In this document: positions 10,530 through 22,422 of the stretch, piece after piece | Position numbering within the stretch: the stretch's first letter is position 1 | How the letters are laid out: each line of letters opens with the position of its first letter | NCBI GenBank assembly: GCA_032433595.1 | Contig: JASWJB010000081.1 | Location: forward strand, 79,163 to 143,162 | Direction of reading: 5' to 3' | From: Conoideocrella luteorostrata | Lineage: Eukaryota > Ascomycota > Sordariomycetes > Hypocreales > Clavicipitaceae | Length of the DNA stretch: 64,000 nt | Program-made: the position numbers and the translations under genes | Notes under the pieces: generated by a model | Database searches by the model: none | The model's input: the letters and a program-made list of their open reading frames with translations, nothing else | What the model was told of the DNA's origin: nothing

Positions 10530-12852
10530 ATGTACGATGAAATGAAGAGTTCAGCGCCCGACGAGGCCAGCACTCACTTCGCCATGTCTCCTCCGTCGGA
10601 GAGGCCAAGTCAGGCACCGTTGAGTCGAGTAGTCACCGCATGCGTGAGATGTAGAAAACAAAAGTTGAAGGTAGGGGCTCGGTGGCTGAGAACATGCCAC
10701 CTCCAGTTCCGGCGTACTAGTGAGCGCATTGTCCGTAATGCTTACCAATTGCAGTGCGATGCTATTCGGCCATGTACGCTGTGCCGGCGTTCGGGCATGG
10801 TGTGCGAAGCCCGCGAACCAGCGACATCAACCGCGAAAAGAGTTCCAAGGAAAAAGGCGTCGAGGCGGCAGGCAAGCTCTAGTTCCATATCTACCACTCA
10901 ATCGCAGCAGAATGCACCAGCGCAGGACAGTCTAAAGGTTCAGTCTCACTCGCCAACCGACGCATTCCGCCCACCGGCCACGACCAAGCTTTCTTCTCAT
11001 GGCGGCGCGGCTGAACGACAACACTTTGGTGCCAACAGTTCCGCTGTTGGCTTTGCCGCCCGCATATTTGGCGATTCCGCAGCTTCTCACTCAAGTGATA
11101 TCTCAAGCATACCTGGCCAAGCCGGCAGGTCCAAACGCACCTTGATTGGTGCTGATTCCGGCCGGCCATGGTCGTTAGTGACGATGGATTGTCCTCCACC
11201 GGCGGTGCTAGACGTACTAGTCGATGCCTATTTCGACAGGATGCACTGGTTCATTGTTATTTTTCACGAGCCATCATTCAGGCGCTCGGCTCAGCACATC
11301 CTCACGAGAACATTATGGGAGCAAGGCGAGCTCGGGGCCGTTCTCGCTGTGCTGATGGCAGCTGCCGTCGGTCTACACGGCGCCGCCCGCGATCCGTCGT
11401 GGACTGGCCATGCACTTCTGTCCCAGGCAGGACTAAAGCCCGATTGGCTTCTCGAGTCTCTCATCAAGGAGGTTCGTTTCCATCTTCTGGATCTGCTTGA
11501 TGACTGTTGCATCGAGACTGTGCAGGTTTGCAGCTTGCTTGGAGCGTATTACATGTTCCATGCATCCCCAACTCTAGCATGGAGCATCATCGGCCTGTCA
11601 GTCCGCACTGCCTATGCTCTCTCACTTCACTGTGATTCCGACACCGACAATGACAGTGGACAAGACCACGACCCCATCATGGCTCAAGTCCGTCGACGCA
11701 ACTGGAACCACATCACCATCTCAGATACATTTGCCGCCATGATCTACGGCCGACCAGCTGCGCTTGACGCTGCTTTCGCCTACGTGCATCCGCTCGAGAA
11801 TTTAGACGACATGAAATTCGGACCTGTTTTGTCCCAGCATCCTCTTCTGTCCCATAACGCCTCCGAGTCAGATAGTCTCTCTTCCCAAACCGTCACTTTA
11901 CAAACCTTCCATGTGCTAAAGTATCGTCTCTACGAGATAATCCGACAGGCGCTCAACCGTTTCCGAGTATTACGGCTGCAAAGCCCCATCTCGCCGGAAG
12001 ATCTGGAGTCTCTCGTACAGACTGTGCAAGATGTACGCTCAATGATAGATTCTTGGCGAGAAAACCTGCCTCCGGTGTTTAACTGCGACCCAGATGCCCA
12101 AGATGCTGCCTTGGAGGAACTTTCCAAGATCGACGGTCTGTCTCCCCAAGAGCAACGGGACCGGCAACACTTGTCTCTCCAAATCTTGGGGTTGCGCATC
12201 ACATACGCCAGCGCCGTAATCTTTGTTCACCGGCCCCTGTTGGAATATCGAGTACCAGCCAGCTCTCGACAAGCCGTTCCCCGCCACGCGCTCGAAGTCG
12301 TTGCCGAGTCTCTGCGTCTGTCCGTCACTGCCGCTCTCCACATGTCCCGTGTGCCTGTCACGCGACTAGAGAGCCAATTCGGCATGTCGTTTGTGCTGAT
12401 GAACTTCTTCACTGCCGGTGTCATCCTTTGCATCCCTCCAACAACCTGGCCGTTGAGCACGATTGCGCACGAAGCAAAGGCCGGCACTCTGCGCATCATC
12501 CGAGCAAGCCGCGCCATAAACATGTAAGCCCAATCGCAGCCCATACCGAGCAGCTCTTGACAGGGCTGTTGAGGCAAAGTCTGCAACAAGAAGTCGACAA
12601 CGGGCTTCAACATGAACTGCAGCAAGAGCCCGCAGCCCTTGATGAGTCCCAGCGTAACGGTCACCTTGGCTCTTCGTACGAACAGAAGACTGCACAGCAA
12701 AGATCAGGCTCGGCGCATTTTCCCAGCTCGTATGAGCATGACGCACATACAACTAATAGAGACTCGTATCGATCATCAGCCCCGGATGTGGGGAGGACAC
12801 CGCAGACATATTTTCCCATGTCATCGGAACGGTCAGCCCCGCCGTCGACAGC

Positions 12853-12885
<33 letters not shown>

Positions 12886-13235
12886 AAACCCAGTTCTGCA
12901 ATGCCATGGCACGGAGACCAGCCAAGACGTTAATTTGCTGGCACCGCCAGCGACGAGCCCCATGTTCAACGAGAACTATTTGACCTCCAGCTCTTCTGAC
13001 TTTAGATTGCCGACTATGGGGGACTATTACTCCGAGCAACGCAACCAGGTGGACTCCCAGTTAGACGAAGCAATTGGCACCTTTGGACAGAGTAAGTTGG
13101 GGAGGTTGTCGTCCACAAGCTCTTATCCATCTACATTTAAGTACCAGCAGCTACTAATTCAGGAGTATAGTGCTGTTCAACTTGGTGCCGAATGATCCTT
13201 ACAGCGCTTGGACTTGGGGCAATGGCGGATTTTAA
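10530..13235 (+). CDS. Zn2Cys6 fungal transcription factor with an apparent 1-nt frameshift
   Basis: Nuclear DNA-binding regulator. Exons: 10530-10670, 10755-13091 and 13171-13235. The first intron interrupts the zinc cluster and its removal gives ACVRCRKQKLKCDAIRPC then TLCRRSGMVC, a Cx2Cx6Cx5Cx2Cx6C motif. The middle homology domain follows (VLVDAYFDRMHWFIVIFHEP, LLGAYYMFHASPTLAWSIIGL). The reading frame ends early at TAA 12524-12526 after RASRAINM, yet the adjacent frame continues without a break as HVSPIAAHTEQLLTGLLRQ and then a Gln-rich tail. The total exon length is one base short of a multiple of three, so a single missing base near 12516-12520 (in an A run) explains everything: either a real lesion or a sequencing error. 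The last intron joins a short exon ending NDPYSAWTWGNGGF. With the frame restored the protein would be about 847 residues. The start could also be the ATG at 10542. Target genes are unknown. Confidence 0.8.
12853..12884 (+). repeat. CAG microsatellite encoding poly-Gln
   Basis: A run of about ten CAG codons in the C-terminal region of the Zn2Cys6 factor, read as glutamine. It lies downstream of the apparent frameshift and stays in the continuing frame. Confidence 0.85.
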
Positions 13236-13624
13236 GGGGCATTCATTGGGTAGCGGTAGTGGAATTCAATTCTGTACATGAGACATGTCTATCATCAGTC
13301 AGTCATGAAGTAACGACAGCTAGTAAGATGAGAAAGCATCCAACCAAAATGAGTAGCACATATGGACGGACAACCACTCAGTCACATATGCAATTAAAGG
13401 GCACACATTTTATCGATTTATAACATGATCGTCATTGGGAATCTCGTTTCGATTTTTCATACGTCCCTCTCTGCCTAGGCTTTCTATTCGACCGAATTCA
13501 TCCTATTACGAAACCGAACCCAGCTGAGCTACATGGAACAGCAAGCCTTTTAAGAAAATCAACCCTACCGTCGACACCAGATGCAAATACCAATTTTGAA
13601 CAGGACCCAAGCCAGCCGAGCTTT

Positions 13625-15164
13625 TTATGCCGAGGCCAGATCCTTCTTGAGGGTACCCTGGTACTGCTTCTTCTCTGCAGGTGTTTGGAAAGCACCGTGG
13701 CCGAACTCGGAAGAGGTATCGATCCATTTGAGGTTGATCTTCTCGAGGGCACGACGAGAGGTGTGAGTGAACATGGACTTGCGGAGAGTCATAACACGCT
13801 TCTTGGTACCAGGGATAGAGCCCTTGAGCATGACGAAGTCGTTGTTGATTTCACCGTAGCGGACGAAGCCACCCATGCTAAATCAAGGTAGTTAGTACAC
13901 ATGTAAATATCTCAAACCCTAATACGCACACACACATGTATATATAGAGAGAGAGAGAGAGCGCCGCAGAAGGAAAGGGGGGGGGGGGGGGAACATACGG
14001 AGTAATCTTCTTCTTGGTGACGTCAATCTCAGTAGAGGCGCTGTCCTCAGCATCGCCCTTGCCAATACGGTAAATCTTGTGGTTGACCGAAGTACGATGA
14101 TGGTAACCCATCTGACCAGCACGAGCAACAGTCCACTGCACGTGCGAAGGATGCCAAGCACCGATACAAGCAACTTTTCGCAGACCCTTGTGCGTCTTAC
14201 GAGGAAGCTTCTTGGTACCCCAACGGGCAGTAACACCGTTGTATCCGTGGCCCTTGGTCACAGCAATCACGTCAATCATCTCGTCCTGCTCGAAGATGGT
14301 ATCGACAGAGACAGGCTTCTCAAACAGGTCCTGACCGAAAGAGACCTTGTCGGCGATAGATCCACCGTTGACCTGAATCTCCATCAAGTGCGCCTTCTTC
14401 TGCTTCAAGGGAGTCTTGCGGATCTGAGTGTGGGCGAGCACACGCACAACGGTGCAGTACTTCTTGATGCGCTCCAGCTCGCGGGTGATGCTGGCGCCCT
14501 TGCTCTCCGAGTGCTTCTTGGCGTACTTGGTGAAAGCCTTCTTCTTGCTCTTGTACCAGTTCTTGTAGAACCGACGCTTGATCTCGTCAGACAAGTGCTC
14601 GGCCCACACGGTGGTGAGGGATCGCAGACCCCGGGGAGTCTCGATGTAACCAACAAGACCAACAACGATCATCTAAAAAAAATTAGGATGTTAGCCATAG
14701 ACTTCATAAAAAGCCAAGCGGGCTGCTTCATTGTTCGTACAGGTGGTGTATCGACGACCGTCACAGCCTCAACAACTTCCTTCTTGTTCGCCTTGGCGCC
14801 TGGTCGGTCCAGGTCACGAACGATCGTGGTCATACCGGCCTTGTAGCCCATGGTGGCGGTAAGGTGAACGGGCTTCTTGGGGTCATCCTTGGGGAAGCTG
14901 ATCCATTGATGTAGCAATAAGTTAGCAATCCGTTTCAAGTCTTGCCAATGAAGCAATGAAATTCTGAACCATCATGTTCCGAGTTTGCAAAATATTCACT
15001 TACGACTTGACCTTGCCTCGGTGTCTGGCAGCGCGCTTCCTGGGCAAGAAAGCCAGGGAGCCGTGACGGGGAGCCTCAAACTTGCGGTGCTATTTCACAT
15101 ATTAATTAGCATTGGTCGTTTGTTTGTCCTTGATTGTTTTGTCGTTCTCGCTGCTTACACTCAT
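13625..15164 (-). CDS. rpl3: 60S ribosomal protein L3 (uL3)
   Basis: Large-subunit ribosomal protein near the peptidyl-transferase centre. Five exons on the minus strand: 15159-15164 (ATGAGT only), 15004-15089, 14741-14897, 13999-14672 and 13625-13877. They sum to 1176 nt and 391 residues, against 387 in yeast. The protein begins [20 protein letters not shown] and continues [42 protein letters not shown]-loop-like [39 protein letters not shown] and [16 protein letters not shown], ending [10 protein letters not shown]. The [15 protein letters not shown] region matches the conserved loop reaching toward the catalytic centre. Many short introns near the 5' end are typical of fungal ribosomal protein genes. 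Intron 4 contains a GA microsatellite and a G15 tract. The gene converges with the Zn2Cys6 factor, leaving 389 bp between stops. Confidence 0.97.
13946..13991. repeat. GA microsatellite plus G15 tract in rpl3 intron 4
   Basis: A (GA)8 run at 13946-13961 and a 15-base G run at 13977-13991, all inside intron 4 of rpl3. In the sense direction of the gene the G run is a C run that begins just after the 5' splice site. Confidence 0.9.
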
Positions 15165-15900
15165 TTTGGCGGCTGGGTGAGTTGGGGGTTAGTAAAGAGT
15201 TGACGGAGCCTGCGTGCTGAGTGGAAGGCAAGTAGTTTAGAACAAGTTGTGGGCGAAATTTTAAGCGAGCCCGTAGGTGTGTGTTGTGTGTGTCTGTTTG
15301 TGTGCAGCCGTGCGGTCTACGCTAGGCCCGTTTCAGCACCTGCTTGTTTTTTTTTTTTCTGGCCTTTGTGCTCCACCAGGGATAATGTTCCGGCTCGAGA
15401 TCGATTTATCACGTGATCTCATCCAGCATAAGTCGGTCAGGAATAGCTTATTAGACAAACAACCTCGTTGGGACACGAGGATGCGGAGCAATTCGAAGTA
15501 CACTACGGAGTAATCTGTGCTCGAATTGTCAAATACGCCCAGATTACGAACGGAATAAAACCCAATTGAAGCCATCAATTTGCTTTCTTGAATACAAACA
15601 CTACTTATTCATGATACTGAGAGGCTACCTACAATACGGATATCAATATCGCTAGCGACTTTTGTAGCCAAAAATGGAATACGTTTGACCCCGTTGCACC
15701 CGGCACAGCCGCCGTTCAAGTTCAACCATCCCAAGCTTCCATCCCCAATGACAAATGAAATGATTTGGGCATTATATATAGTCCCAGTGGTATACATTGA
15801 AATTGAGGGGGTAAAAAAGAAACAAAACAACAAATTTGCTGCATAACTTTCGAAGAGCACGTGAAACACTTCTTAGCCGCCCCTACCAAAGAAAATCTTC
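15165..15900. other. intergenic between rpl3 promoter and CYC8 3' end
   Basis: About 735 bp holding the rpl3 promoter and the 3' flank of the CYC8 homologue; both genes are on the minus strand. A TG-rich stretch occupies about 15277-15300 and an inverted ACTCCGTA word lies at about 15503-15511. I see no gene. Confidence 0.6.
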
Positions 15901-18900
15901 CTACTCTATTTTAGTAGTAGGGCCAGCAGCGCCATTAACTCCAGTTCCCGTGGGCGATGATGTCTTAGCATCTACAGGTCCTGACGCAGAAGCTGACCCA
16001 TTTGCAATAGCTGCAGACTTCTTGTCATCCTCGGGGCTATCATCATAGTCTTCATCGACGTCCATTTTCCTGGCTGCACGCTCAGGTTCCGAAGCAACGG
16101 GGCCAGCTGCGGCTGGAGGAATTTGCTCTGAAGCTGGCCGTTCGTCCTTGAGCGTGGGACCAGGTTGGGGCTTCTCACCAGACACCGCAGCAGCTGGTTG
16201 CATAGGGGCCAACTGGCTGGAGCCGACTGCGTGACTTTGCGGGTGATGAGCAGCCTCTGAGGGGTGATAGCCTTCACTTTGAGGACGCGGTTCCTCCTTT
16301 TTGGGCTCTTCAGGACGACGCTGGTCGTCTACACGACGTACCTCACCTGAGTTGCGACGGTATCCATCTCGAGGAGGTGTCGATGGACGGCGGTGTCTCT
16401 TGTCCTCCAAATGTGCGCGGTTCTCTTCATTCGCCTGCTTCTTCGCAGCAGACTCTTCCTCCCATTCACGCATGCGTTTAGGGCCAACAGACGATGGACG
16501 ATCATCAGGGCGCTGTGCAGCAGGATCAGGGCCGCCTGGGAGATGAGCAGGGCCATTCTCATGCACACCTTGAGGAGGTGGTGCCTCGGGATGATGAGCG
16601 TAGCTTGAAGGAGGCTGGTGCTGAGGGTAAGCAGACTTTGGGGAAGGCATTCGGTTGTCATGGGGCCTAATCTCGCCTCGCGGGCTGCTGGTTGGTCGGA
16701 AGGGACCAGCTACGCCGTTTGCGGATGGATTGGAACCATTGGGATTGTTCAAGGGGGGAGCCGACGACGATGGAGCTGCGCCTCCCCAGTTGGGGTTAGC
16801 CACTCTTCGCTCAGTTGGAGTCGGGACTTGAGGATGAGGTGGAGGTTGTCCATACTGATGGCCGCTAGAAGCTGGTGAAGGGCCACGACGAGAAGGAACT
16901 GGAGGGGCGGCACCTCGGGGCTCAGAATATCCAGTTCGTATCTGCTGCTCTTGTTGGGGACTTGGCTGACGCTGAGGAGGAGGGGGGGGTCCTCGGAAAG
17001 GTTCGCCACGGTTCTCGTAGGGATTGGGCGGCTGCGGTGGCGGGTTAATACTGGACAGTCTGCCTGCCCAGTTATCACCAGCTCCAGCTGGTGCGGGAGG
17101 AGGACCGCCAGCAGGGGGCTGCTGTGCAGAACCACCCCACTGTGGTCCAACAGGTCCAGTAGGGCCAGCAGCCTGATAAGCTTGCGGATGGACATCTGCG
17201 GGTTGTGGTGCAGGAGGTGGGCCACCGGCACTGTTGCCGTGAGAGCGAAGAAGCTGCAGACGAGCCTTGATGTGAGGGTTGCCGGGATCGAGCTCAACTG
17301 CTCGTTGATAAGCATCGAGAGCATCGGCAATTTGATTGTTGCAAGACTCGTACTAAAAAGCAGTTAATAAGATTTGGGCATTTCAAGAAACTGCAGAAGA
17401 GAACATTTCAACTTACCAAAGTACCTAGGTCATACCACACTTCCGAAATATAGGGGTTAAGGCGGATAGCACGGGAATAAGCATCCAACGCATCGCGATA
17501 TTGATTAATTTGGTAGTAGAGCACGCCAATTGAGCACCAGAATGTAGGGTTTTTCCCATCACGGTATACGGCTTGCTGATATGCCTCGTACGCTTTAGGA
17601 TATTTTTGTTGAGCCATATAGCAGCGACCAAGAAGGTACCAGCTCTGAGCATCTTGATTGTCTAGAATTGAAAGCAAGTCAGTATGGGTGTCCTCGTGTC
17701 ATCATTACATGTGTTTTGAGTCAGATCTCACCAGAATTGACAGACTTCTCCAGATACTGGATGGCTCGATCCTGGGTTTCGTATGAGTTGTTCTGTTGAT
17801 GATGCAACCAACCCAATTGCTGCAGCACCTTAGCGTGGGTGGGGGAATGGTCGAGGACTCGTTGGTACGCGGCTTTGGCGCTTTCGAACTGAGGACAAGT
17901 CAGTCAAAGCCAGAATTAATCAATAGCGGTTTCAAGCATACGTCTTTTTGCTGTTCATGAACATGGCCAATCTGGAACCAGATGTCTTCCTGCGTCAACG
18001 GCCCTGGCGGGGAATTGACGATGTACTTGAAGCACTGCAGGGAACGTCAGTACTGAATAATAGATGAATATGACTATCTTATCGCCTACCTCGAGACTCT
18101 GGTTGTATTTAGACTGTTGCTTGTAGATTATACCCAAGCGGAAATATATCTCATTAGCCTTCTCAAAGTCGGGCTGGATCTGCATGACTTGTGAAAAGGC
18201 CTCCTCGGCATAGTCGTAGCTGCCGTAGCGATCGTACAGGATCCCAATTCCGTACCACAGCATAGGATCCTATTGCGGGCTTATTAGAAAACATTTTTTG
18301 CAATTCATTAAGGAACCACACTAACCTTGGGGTCCCGAAGGTTCACTAAGGCCTGCTGGTATGCGTCGTATGCCTTCTGGAGGTTTTCAGTCATAAGGTA
18401 GCAATGCCCTGTGCCACAATGTCAGGTTCAATCAGAAGATGGTGCCAAGTGAGCGTGCCAACATACCGAGATTTCCCCAAGCCTCGCCGTTGTTCTGCTC
18501 CAGCTGAACGATGGCGCGGAAGAACTCAAGAGCCTTATCGAATGCCTCGCGACCCTTGAGAAGCATGCCAATAGCATTCATGGCATTAGTCGAGTTAGGA
18601 TTTGCTTGCAAAGCTCGTTCGTAAGCATGCATTGCCTCGTCTGGGACTCGCAGGAGTTCGGAGAAGCTTCCTTGGGAGGGTGTGAGTACAAATATTTCAC
18701 CATAATATAGACACAACAGATTCAGTTTAACAAACATACCAATTTGCAGCCAGACAGCCTCGTTCATTCCCGCAATCTGATGCGACGGCGCGAAGTGGCC
18801 TGGCGGGACACTTTGAGGCGCCACAGCAGCCTGATGCTGCTGCTGCTGCTGCTGCTGCTGTTGTTGTTGTTGCTGTTGTTGCTGTTGCTGCTGTTGCTGC

Positions 18901-18938
18901 AGCTGCATCATTGTTGGTGATGGATGATGATTCGCCAT
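15901..18938 (-). CDS. ssn6: Cyc8/Ssn6 TPR corepressor
   Basis: TPR subunit of the Cyc8(Ssn6)-Tup1 general corepressor, a nuclear complex recruited by DNA-binding repressors. Eight exons on the minus strand: 18740-18938, 18467-18670, 18326-18408, 18090-18269, 17942-18034, 17732-17888, 17417-17661 and 15901-17352, giving 870 residues with all phases consistent. The N-terminus is MANHHPSPTMMQL followed by a poly-Gln run. About ten TPRs follow, among them EAMHAYERALQANPNSTNAM, EAWGNLGHCYLMTENLQKAY, DPMLWYGIGILYDRYGSYDY, QPDFEKANEIYFRLGIIYKQ, DIWFQIGHVHEQQKDFESAK, HAKVLQQLGWLHHQQN, DAQSWYLLGRCYMAQQKY and PTFWCSIGVLYYQINQYRDA. The last exon encodes a long Pro/Gly/Ser-rich disordered tail with basic clusters, as in other fungal Ssn6 proteins. 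The start is set by the poly-Gln and TPR-proximal sequence, with no better upstream ATG. Confidence 0.95.
18836..18905 (-). repeat. CAG/CAA repeat encoding Ssn6 poly-Gln
   Basis: On the plus strand a mixed CTG/TTG trinucleotide run of about 65-70 bp, read on the minus strand as roughly 21 glutamines at the start of the Cyc8/Ssn6 homologue. The interrupted CTG/TTG composition suggests an old, selected poly-Gln rather than a recent expansion. Confidence 0.85.
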
Positions 18939-20481
18939 CGCGACGGCTAGTATATCTAGGTGTGATGGTACGACCTATATACTATGCGGCGAGAATAAGC
19001 GTGGCGATGATGAACTTGTCGAAGGGGGAAAAAAAATTATCGACGAGAACTCGGAAGTATGCGCTCCGCAACTCCAAGTCTGATTCGACGTCCGACGAGT
19101 CCGTCAAGGCAAATCAGATTAGAAGTCGAATGATTCAGGAGCAAAAGCCCGCAGGACAAAGTAGCGCCTTAGCGCATGGGCTGGGTTGAGCCGACGTTCT
19201 TGATCACAAGCCACCTGAGGGTAATGGGGACGATAACAAGCAGTCGGGACGACAGAGGCCGACAAAAAAGATTGAGATCTGTCAGAGACCGCGAGGCCTA
19301 TGGTGGCGAAAGGAGCTCAAAGTAATCCTGATCCCGGACCGTCGAATCTGGATTGACGACACTTGGGGGAAGGAGGAGGAAGGAAAACGGGCAATTGGGG
19401 AGAGACTGTTGGTGGAGGAAGGACCTGCACAGCTGGCGGCCAAACTTACCTTACCCATGAAAATGGGAAGGGAACGGGCGCACTCTTGCTAGGTTCACGC
19501 CGGCGTGTCGTGGCGAAGCGAGCGGGGCCACCCATGTCCATCCCATACCACCATCTGCATGCTGCATCTGGAGGTCAAGCTATTATCGCTTCGCTGTTGC
19601 GTGCAGCGCTTTGTGCGTGCTACATAATGCGTGCTGCGTGCTGCGTGCTGTGTGCGGTGTGCTGTGCGATGCTGTGTTGTGCCGTGATGTGCTGCGATGT
19701 GCTGCGATGTGCTGCATACTGTTATGTACGCACATTAGACGCAACAGACTAGCTTGGCAGCACATCACAGCCAAGCAGGTGCTTTCTTTCAGCGTCTTGA
19801 ATAGGCATTCTATGTTGGTTCGTCCGAGTGGCAGCGCTGGCAGCATCCACTGCACGCACCAGACTCAACAGCTTTATTTCGCCAGCGGCTGGAACCCGCA
19901 CACAGTGGTCCTCCACCGAGTTCCACTAGACCAGACGACACACCCCTGAGACTGGTAGTATGCGGGCTCCTCAATACTATGGGTTCTGTGGGCTTTTCGT
20001 CGCTCAACTACGGAGTAATAATACCTGACTTGACCTGGCCAACCGAGGCGACGGTTGCCTCGCGCTGTAGCCAAGTGGTTTGGAAGTTTATATCTGGATG
20101 CTACTCTGTACTGTATAATGCATTAGTTATGGTATTGATTATTGAGGTTTTGGGGGTCCAGCGCGCTGTCCACTTCTGTCCCCGTGTTCCCTTTTTAACC
20201 CGTCGGCTCCTTGGGTCAACGTAGCGGGAAAGGGCACAAAGGGCACAACAGACGCTGACAAAGCCTGAGGCCGTCAACACTGGAGTACCGAGAACGGAGT
20301 GCCGCTGCAGCCTGTTTAGCCTCGCTCACCTTGGACCGTCAAGCCACGCCGCCCAGCGAGCCTCCCAATTGCTGCTCAAACGCACGAAATGGTGACCCTA
20401 GCTGCGGCTCACAGTGGGCCAAGCAGCCGCTTCTGGCTGTGGCGGACGGGTTGATGACGATCCTCTCTGTGCTACGTACAT

Positions 20482-20502
20482 ACTCTGTACTCCGTACTCC
20501 GT
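20482..20502 (+). repeat. ACTCCGT heptamer triplet (first copy imperfect)
   Basis: Three head-to-tail heptamers, ACTCTGT then ACTCCGT twice. This is one of the longest tandem versions of the dispersed word in the window. Confidence 0.85.
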
Positions 20503-22394
20503 GCGATGTTCATGATGACAGGGTGGCGGGTGGCTGCAGAACAAATTACGGCGCACAGCACCAACAGGTAGACGGCATCATCTCTGTATTTAAATTTTGC
20601 TCGCCGGTCTTGACTTTAATCCTCGCGGGATTTGTTGGTCCATTCATCCGTTTGCCACGTCAGAAACACATGCGCGAACCCCATCCTGCGCGTCTGCCCT
20701 TCAATTGGTGTTGTGCGTCACAGAACATGAGCACTTGAAATATCGAGGCAGCGGCAATCGATCACGCTATTAATTCGACAGCGATAAAGCGGACTCGAGT
20801 CAATAAAAACATGCACATGGTGAACTGCCTTACAGCGTTGACAGGATAATTTATTCCGAGACAATACACTAGTTAGTCATTTTACCCTAATACAACTGGC
20901 AGATGTACTCCGTACGCTTGTCCCAAATGCATGTTCATCCGTAGCCGTGCCATGCGTTATGAAGTTGGACTAGCCGAGTTCTCGCTGTTCGCCCCATTTT
21001 CGATCGCTGGGCTGAAACCCGGCAGCCAGTGTGGACTGGGAAGTTGACTTGGTGTCGCAGTCAGGGCAGAAAACGAAACGGCCCAAGTCAAAAGCCGAAA
21101 CAGGCGAAAAATATAAGGGCAAAAGGGGGAGAAAATTAAGAGAAGAAACCACTCGACTTAACGGAATGCCCGAATGAGGAGGGTATGGAGTTTAACGGTG
21201 TCGTTCAGTCTGGACAGACAATTGTGTGCATCCAAGATACTGTGTACTCCGTACATGGGTTGCTCAACAAGACGTGCCTCAAGCCGAACTCAAATTACTG
21301 GCTCGCAAGAGGAAGAGGCTTGCCAGGTTGCGTGTGCTGTGGATGCATAGTTTCGCTCACAATGGTCGCTTCATAGTCACCTTAAGTACAGTCACACTAT
21401 CATCACCGTGAGAAACCAGTAAAGGAATAACTAGTGACGTTCTCCATCGTCAATCGTTAACCAGATGCTTCGACTGCGAGATGGTCGGAAGTCGTTGTCA
21501 ACGAGTCGTGGCCGAACAATGAACTACTAAAAACAGGCGAAAGCCTTTTTGTTCAATTGCCTATTGTCCAAAGGTCGTGCGAGCTTAAAGTCAAAGGTAG
21601 ATAGAATTTTGTTTTCTGGAGGCAATGTCGTTCGTGGCGTGATCTAGCGTGCCGATATGCGATGGTCCGCTTGTTCGTGGAGTTGAGACAGCACAACGCA
21701 ATCTGCACATTTGCCGTAACTACTCCATACGGTACTCCGCACTATACTTTGTACACCGCGATAGCTTCAAGATCCGGACTACAGTGACGGACTGGCGCTG
21801 ACGCTGCCAGAGCAGCTGCCCGCCAACAAGTTGTTCCCGCAGCTTATCCCCAGACCCCTAATGTGTCCGGCACAGTTAGCGTGCCCCAGGGAAGCCCTTA
21901 GCAGTCTGGACCACTCCCTATGGTGCCCCTCCTAACAGCTCATGCATATTCTCATAATGCAGTCACTGTGCATGGCGCAAATAGAGGATGGGGCTTTTGG
22001 TGATCGATACTCCGTACGCCTGCTGCAATCGGCATAATGAGGCGCAAATAAATCGCCCCTCGCAGCTCTTCACTGCCATCACGGTGGTGCGTGCAGCGGC
22101 CTAGCTCTTTTTAGAGAGATCTGCCCTGTATCCGGCTGGGCCATACTAGTTCGGTGTTCAGAGCATAGTCGTCTGTAATGACATCGTGGAGGACAGCGGA
22201 AGGCACTGGTAAGTCTCTCGAATGGGTGTTGTGTGGGAATAAGATCGTGCTCCATCGATGAGCTGGTAGAATTGATATTGGGAGGCGTGTTACTATGTGG
22301 ATGAGAAGGAGGGTGATTGAGTCGATTTTCTCGGTCGGATTTCCAAATCATGTTTAGTTTAGAGTCAGGGCTTGCCGTGCTCCGCGTGTATGTA

Positions 22395-22422
22395 CATATG
22401 TACGGAGTACTCCGTACATATG
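22395..22422. repeat. perfect 28-bp palindrome built from the ACTCCGTAC word
   Basis: The 28 bases are exactly self-complementary, centred on GAGTACTC, with arms TACGGAGT and ACTCCGTA extended by CATATG on each side. It joins an inverted and a direct copy of the dispersed word head to head and could form a cruciform or be a dimeric protein site. It lies in the gene-poor spacer. Confidence 0.9.

Noticed and set aside
12661..12969. Cys-rich minus-strand frame
   Set aside because: The poly-Cys run is the complement of the CAG poly-Gln codons of the Zn2Cys6 factor.
14079..14846. 255-codon plus-strand frame
   Set aside because: It is antisense to rpl3 exons, a by-product of strong codon bias in a ribosomal protein gene.
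19611..19949. Cys-rich frames on both strands
   Set aside because: They arise from a TGC/GTG-rich degenerate repeat and look unlike real small cysteine-rich proteins: no signal peptide and period-driven cysteines.
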